Source: Oscillospiraceae bacterium
Lineage (GTDB): Bacteria > Bacillota > Clostridia > Oscillospirales > Oscillospiraceae
NCBI GenBank assembly: GCA_904501855.1
Contig: CAJGCI010000079.1
Coordinates: forward strand, 1-8,408
Reading direction: 5' to 3'
DNA: 8,408 nucleotides
Both the position numbers and the translations under genes were made by a program. Positions 6,655 to 8,408 of this stretch are shown one piece after another (positions within the stretch are counted from its first letter, which is position 1; the number at the start of each line of letters is the position of its first letter). A model generated the notes under the pieces. That model was not told where the DNA came from. It did no database searches and worked only from the letters and a program-made list of their open reading frames with translations.

Positions 6655-7596
6655 TCAGACGGATTTCATGTTGGCCTGCATCGCCAGGATCACATGCAGG
6701 ATCGACTGGTTGACCGGAGTGGGCACGCCCAGTTTCTTGCCCCGGGAAATGATCACCTCATTGAGGCCTGCGATCTCCGTATGGCGGTGATGGATCAGAA
6801 GATCCTCTGCCATGGCGCAGCTGCACTCACCCATGTGTTCTTCCAGTTCCGGAAGCAGTTTCTGAAATACGGGCCAGAGATCTTCCACGCCTTCGGCGCG
6901 GGAGATGTTGCATCCCTCTTTCCAGATATGCTGCATCAGCCACTGCCCGTTTTCATCCGCCGCGATGGTCCCGATCTTCAGGCGCAGTGCGGTGACCACC
7001 GGCTGAAGGCCGCTCTGGAAGATGGCATTCTTCCAAAGGACCGGTTCCGGCTGTTTTTTGATCTCCGCCGGTACCCCGGCCTTTTCAAAGGCCTTCCGCA
7101 CATCCTTCAGCACTCCTTTGGCATCCCGGCCTGCTTCCAGCATGGCCAGTTCCACGGGATGATCCGGAAGAGTGCAGAGCTTCACTTCTCCGTCAGCTTT
7201 CTGTTCCATGGACCAGAATCCCATTCCGCAGAGGATATGGTCTCTCGGTACATAGGCAGAAAGCAGATCCGTATTCTCCAGACCGCTCTGCATGGTGAAG
7301 AACACCGTGTCCTGTCCGGCGGAGCCCATGAGTTCTCCCATGAGACTTTCCGTTTGGGTGGATTTCACCGCCACACAGACAACATCACAGGCACGGAGAT
7401 TTCCGGGAAGGGCATCCGCTGCGATACGGCTGGCCTGGATCGTCTTATCTTTCATCTTGACGGTCACGCCCTGCCGGCGGATCGTATCCAGTAAGGTCTC
7501 ATTGCGATCGTATACGGTAACCTCTGCTCCCCCCTGGGAGAATATTCCGGCCAGTGCACATCCCAGACTGCCGGCGCCGATAACTGCAACTTTCAT
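6655..7596 (-). CDS. Ketopantoate reductase (ApbA/PanE) family oxidoreductase, substrate uncertain
   Basis: A 313-residue cytoplasmic protein of the usual family length. The N-terminal Rossmann domain begins with VAVIGAGSLG (dinucleotide-binding glycines at 7, 9 and 12) and continues with VCVAVKSTQTES around 73-84. The C-terminal helical domain has RHTEIAGLNEVIISRG (271-286), which lines up well with RHTEID around Glu256 of E. coli PanE, so Glu274 is retained. Classical PanE uses NADPH to reduce ketopantoate to pantoate for coenzyme A synthesis. Here several active-site positions look changed: MQSGLEN replaces HNGMG (Asn98 to Ser104), and LWKNAIFQSGLQP replaces WRKLAVNCVINP, giving Gln at both conserved Asn and moving the Lys one position. 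I therefore give no symbol: it could be a divergent PanE or act on another 2-oxoacid. The ATG at 7596 has AGAGG 8 nt upstream. It is the first gene of a probable two-gene operon with the CAP-SLH gene, an unexplained pairing. Confidence 0.85.
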   Translation of the reverse strand: MKVAVIGAGSLGCALAGIFSQGGAEVTVYDRNETLLDTIRRQGVTVKMKDKTIQASRIAADALPGNLRACDVVCVAVKSTQTESLMGELMGSAGQDTVFFTMQSGLENTDLLSAYVPRDHILCGMGFWSMEQKADGEVKLCTLPDHPVELAMLEAGRDAKGVLKDVRKAFEKAGVPAEIKKQPEPVLWKNAIFQSGLQPVVTALRLKIGTIAADENGQWLMQHIWKEGCNISRAEGVEDLWPVFQKLLPELEEHMGECSCAMAEDLLIHHRHTEIAGLNEVIISRGKKLGVPTPVNQSILHVILAMQANMKSV

Positions 7597-7632
7597 AATC
7601 TTTTCCTCTTCTATCTCATGTGATGTGAATTA

Positions 7633-7658
7633 ATGTTAATGCGATTAACATCAGTATA
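7633..7658 (-). promoter_or_regulatory. -10 element and palindromic operator upstream of the reductase gene
   Basis: On the minus strand a good -10 (TATACT, 7653-7658) is followed one base later by a perfect inverted repeat, ATGTTAAT-CGC-ATTAACAT (7633-7651), covering the expected start point: a classic site for a repressor. No convincing -35 lies 16-18 bp upstream of the -10. The arms resemble Rex half-sites (TTGTTAA/TTAACAA) but the spacing is one base longer, so identity is open. A TTCACA hexamer at 7624-7629 lies next to it. Confidence 0.5.
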
Positions 7659-7724
7659 CCCTGTTTTTATCCAATAGGAAAGAAGAAAGATTCCGTTCTG
7701 TGTTCCGGATCCCGGAATTCACCT

Positions 7725-7767
7725 CGAAAAAATAAAAAACCTGCCTCAGCGCCATGCTGAAGCAGGT
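7725..7767 (-). terminator. Strong intrinsic terminator ending the putative structured RNA
   Basis: ACCTGCTTCAGC and GCTGAGGCAGGT (minus-strand reading) form a 12-bp stem with one G-U pair and a 5-nt loop, followed by TTTTTTATTTTTT. The T tract exists only on the minus strand, which fixes the direction of whatever is transcribed from the right. No protein-coding gene precedes it, so it must end a non-coding RNA or act as an attenuator for the reductase gene 130 bp downstream. Confidence 0.9.
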
Positions 7768-8038
7768 CTCATACAGATTTCTCTGTGAACTTGTGAAAAC
7801 GTTTGACCGGATTTGATCCGGTCTTCCGTCGAACCGGCGTCCCATTGAAGACGACAGGTTCGTTACGGATGAGACGTCACCGCATTTAAGGTGGCCGGTA
7901 CAGGTCGTTTTCTGTCAAAACGAATCGCATCACTGCCACATTGAAGGCCTGCACTGTGCCTGGGATCTGTTCAACTCCCCACACCGCTTTTCGGGCACAG
8001 TCCCGATCCGGCTGACATCCGTCTCACTTTTGTTTTCT
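7727..8038 (-). ncRNA. Putative structured non-coding RNA of about 310 nt, class not recognised
   Basis: This gene-free stretch has no credible coding potential but many helices on the minus strand. From the 5' side: an outer helix with two alternative registers (8016-8026 with 7865-7876); GCCGG (8008-8012) with CCGGC (7894-7898); inside it ACUGUGCC (7994-8001) with GGCACAGU (7953-7960), and a hairpin with 7-bp arms UCGUUUU/AAAACGA (7905-7923). On the 3' side come a perfect 8-bp hairpin GACCGGAU/AUCCGGUC (7805-7823), a small GAAA-loop hairpin (7773-7786) and the terminator. I looked for hallmark sequences of RNase P RNA, tmRNA, SRP RNA, T-box, and the cobalamin, TPP, SAM, c-di-AMP and lysine riboswitches and saw none. 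6S RNA is not excluded, but the extra 3' hairpins do not fit it. It may be a free small RNA or a leader of the reductase operon. The 5' end is inferred from the upstream promoter. Confidence 0.5.
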
Positions 8039-8044
8039 GGAACA

Positions 8045-8109
8045 ATCATACCTCTTTTCCGTGCCACAATCGTCAAGGAACTGTGACAAAATCGTGAATT
8101 TTATGTGAA
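8045..8109 (-). promoter_or_regulatory. Putative ncRNA promoter with 11-bp-periodic response-regulator-like boxes
   Basis: On the minus strand TTGACG (8071-8076) and TATGAT (8045-8050) resemble -35 and -10 elements, but the spacer is 20 bp, too long for efficient unaided use. Upstream, hexamers TTCACA (8104-8109), TTCACG (8093-8098) and GTCACA (8082-8087) repeat exactly every 11 bp, and the -35 hexamer is the next step of the same series. Direct repeats at 11 bp running into the -35 are typical of OmpR/PhoB-family activators, and TT(A/C/T)ACA is close to the Bacillus PhoP box. Confidence 0.45.
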
Positions 8110-8123
8110 TTATCCGCCGTTTT

Positions 8124-8147
8124 CCCCGCTTTTCGGGGTTATCCACG
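8124..8147. other. Short CCCCG/CGGGG hairpin adjoining a DnaA-box-like 9-mer
   Basis: CCCCG and CGGGG (8124-8138) form a 5-bp stem with a pyrimidine loop. TTATCCACG at 8139-8147 matches the DnaA box consensus at 8 of 9 positions. The core CCGCTTTTCGGG also occurs at 7984-7995 inside the putative RNA. A single box without a cluster does not indicate an origin; no function is assigned. Confidence 0.2.
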
Positions 8148-8154
8148 GATTCCA

Positions 8155-8184
8155 TTGGAAATTTTCTCCGCTTTCCTGTATACT
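8155..8184 (+). promoter_or_regulatory. Putative sigma-A promoter of the GtrA-family gene
   Basis: TTGGAA (8155-8160) and TATACT (8179-8184) are separated by 18 bp, 30 bp before the start codon. The ribosome binding site AAGGAAG (8200-8206) follows with 8-nt spacing. Confidence 0.6.
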
Positions 8185-8214
8185 CGTATCCGTTACAAAA
8201 AGGAAGATACCTCT

Positions 8215-8408
8215 ATGATCAATCGACTGAAAGAACTATATCTGAAATACAAGGAGATCATCAACTATCTCATCGTAGGCGGACTGACCACCGTCGTCAG
8301 TCTCGTCACCTACTATGCCTGTGTGCTGACATTTCTGGATCCCAACAATCCGCTGCAGCTGCAGATTGCCAATGTGATCTCCTGGATCTTTGCCGTTGCA
8401 TTCGCCTA
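8215..8408 (+). CDS. GtrA-family membrane protein, N-terminal part (runs off the window)
   Basis: The first 64 residues of an open frame that continues past the window edge. After a short charged N-terminus (MINRLKELYLKYKE) comes a hydrophobic segment, IINYLIVGGLTTVVSLVTYY, then a short polar loop and the start of a second membrane helix (IANVISWIFAVAFA). The pattern of a basic amphipathic start, the F/IVGGLTTVV helix and the ANVISWI helix is characteristic of the GtrA/DPMS domain family. These small four-helix proteins are thought to flip or assist undecaprenyl- or dolichyl-linked sugars for wall or surface polysaccharide glycosylation. The start codon is well supported by AAGGAAG 8 nt upstream. 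It diverges from the putative RNA and the reductase operon. Only the N-terminus is visible, so fusion to another domain cannot be excluded. Confidence 0.8.
   Translation, partial: MINRLKELYLKYKEIINYLIVGGLTTVVSLVTYYACVLTFLDPNNPLQLQIANVISWIFAVAFA

Noticed and set aside
5651..6790. Plus-strand open frame of 379 codons across the CAP gene
   Set aside because: It is a shadow of the CAP-SLH gene: no family features, no RBS, and it runs across the start of the well-supported minus-strand gene.
7651..7845. Small minus-strand open frame of 64 codons
   Set aside because: It spans the intrinsic terminator and U tract of the putative RNA and lacks a convincing ribosome binding site, so translation is unlikely.
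7727..8038. tmRNA, RNase P RNA, SRP RNA or T-box leader as identity of the structured region
   Set aside because: I found no CCA-type 3' end or tag frame, no GAGGAAAGUCC core, no SRP GGAAGGAAGCAG-like loop, and no AGGGUGG-ACCGCG T-box on the minus strand.
8139..8147. Replication origin suggested by the DnaA-box-like TTATCCACG
   Set aside because: It is a single near-match with no cluster, no A+T-rich unwinding element and no origin-type neighbours.

Overview
This 8.4 kb window looks like chromosomal DNA of a Gram-positive member of Clostridia (Bacillota). The reasons are purine-rich ribosome binding sites, sigma-A-like promoters, a lipobox lipoprotein, and two exported proteins ending in triple SLH modules, which normally bind secondary cell-wall polymers. 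I cannot name a genus. I see no transposase, phage gene, CRISPR array, tRNA or rRNA.

Left part (1-2620). A Bax inhibitor-1 family membrane protein (minus strand) diverges from a stand-alone DEDDh 3'-5' exonuclease (plus strand). The exonuclease is followed by a lipoprotein whose C-terminal third is a disordered Asn/Gly/Ser tail. A clear intrinsic terminator closes the lipoprotein gene, and a second hairpin beside it serves the convergent lipase gene.

Middle part (2640-7600, all minus strand). There are two cell-surface proteins: a Geobacillus/Staphylococcus-type lipase with a full catalytic triad and zinc site, and a CAP (SCP/PR-1) protein with Ig-like domains. Both end in three SLH domains preceded by a shared Cys-Pro-Ser motif. 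The lipase has its own strong promoter. The CAP gene lies 26 bp downstream of a ketopantoate-reductase-family gene and is probably co-transcribed with it. That reductase seems to lack several residues of the classical PanE active site, so its substrate is uncertain.

Right part (7600-8408). A gene-free stretch of about 620 bp separates the reductase gene from a divergent, truncated GtrA-family membrane protein gene. On the minus strand it appears to encode a structured RNA of about 310 nt. It has several good helices, a strong intrinsic terminator, and a promoter preceded by hexamers repeating every 11 bp in register with the -35 element, the pattern typical of OmpR/PhoB-type response regulators. 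I do not recognise this RNA as a known class, and it is the best candidate here for something undescribed. The reductase gene then has a separate -10 element with a perfect 8-bp-arm palindrome over its likely start point.
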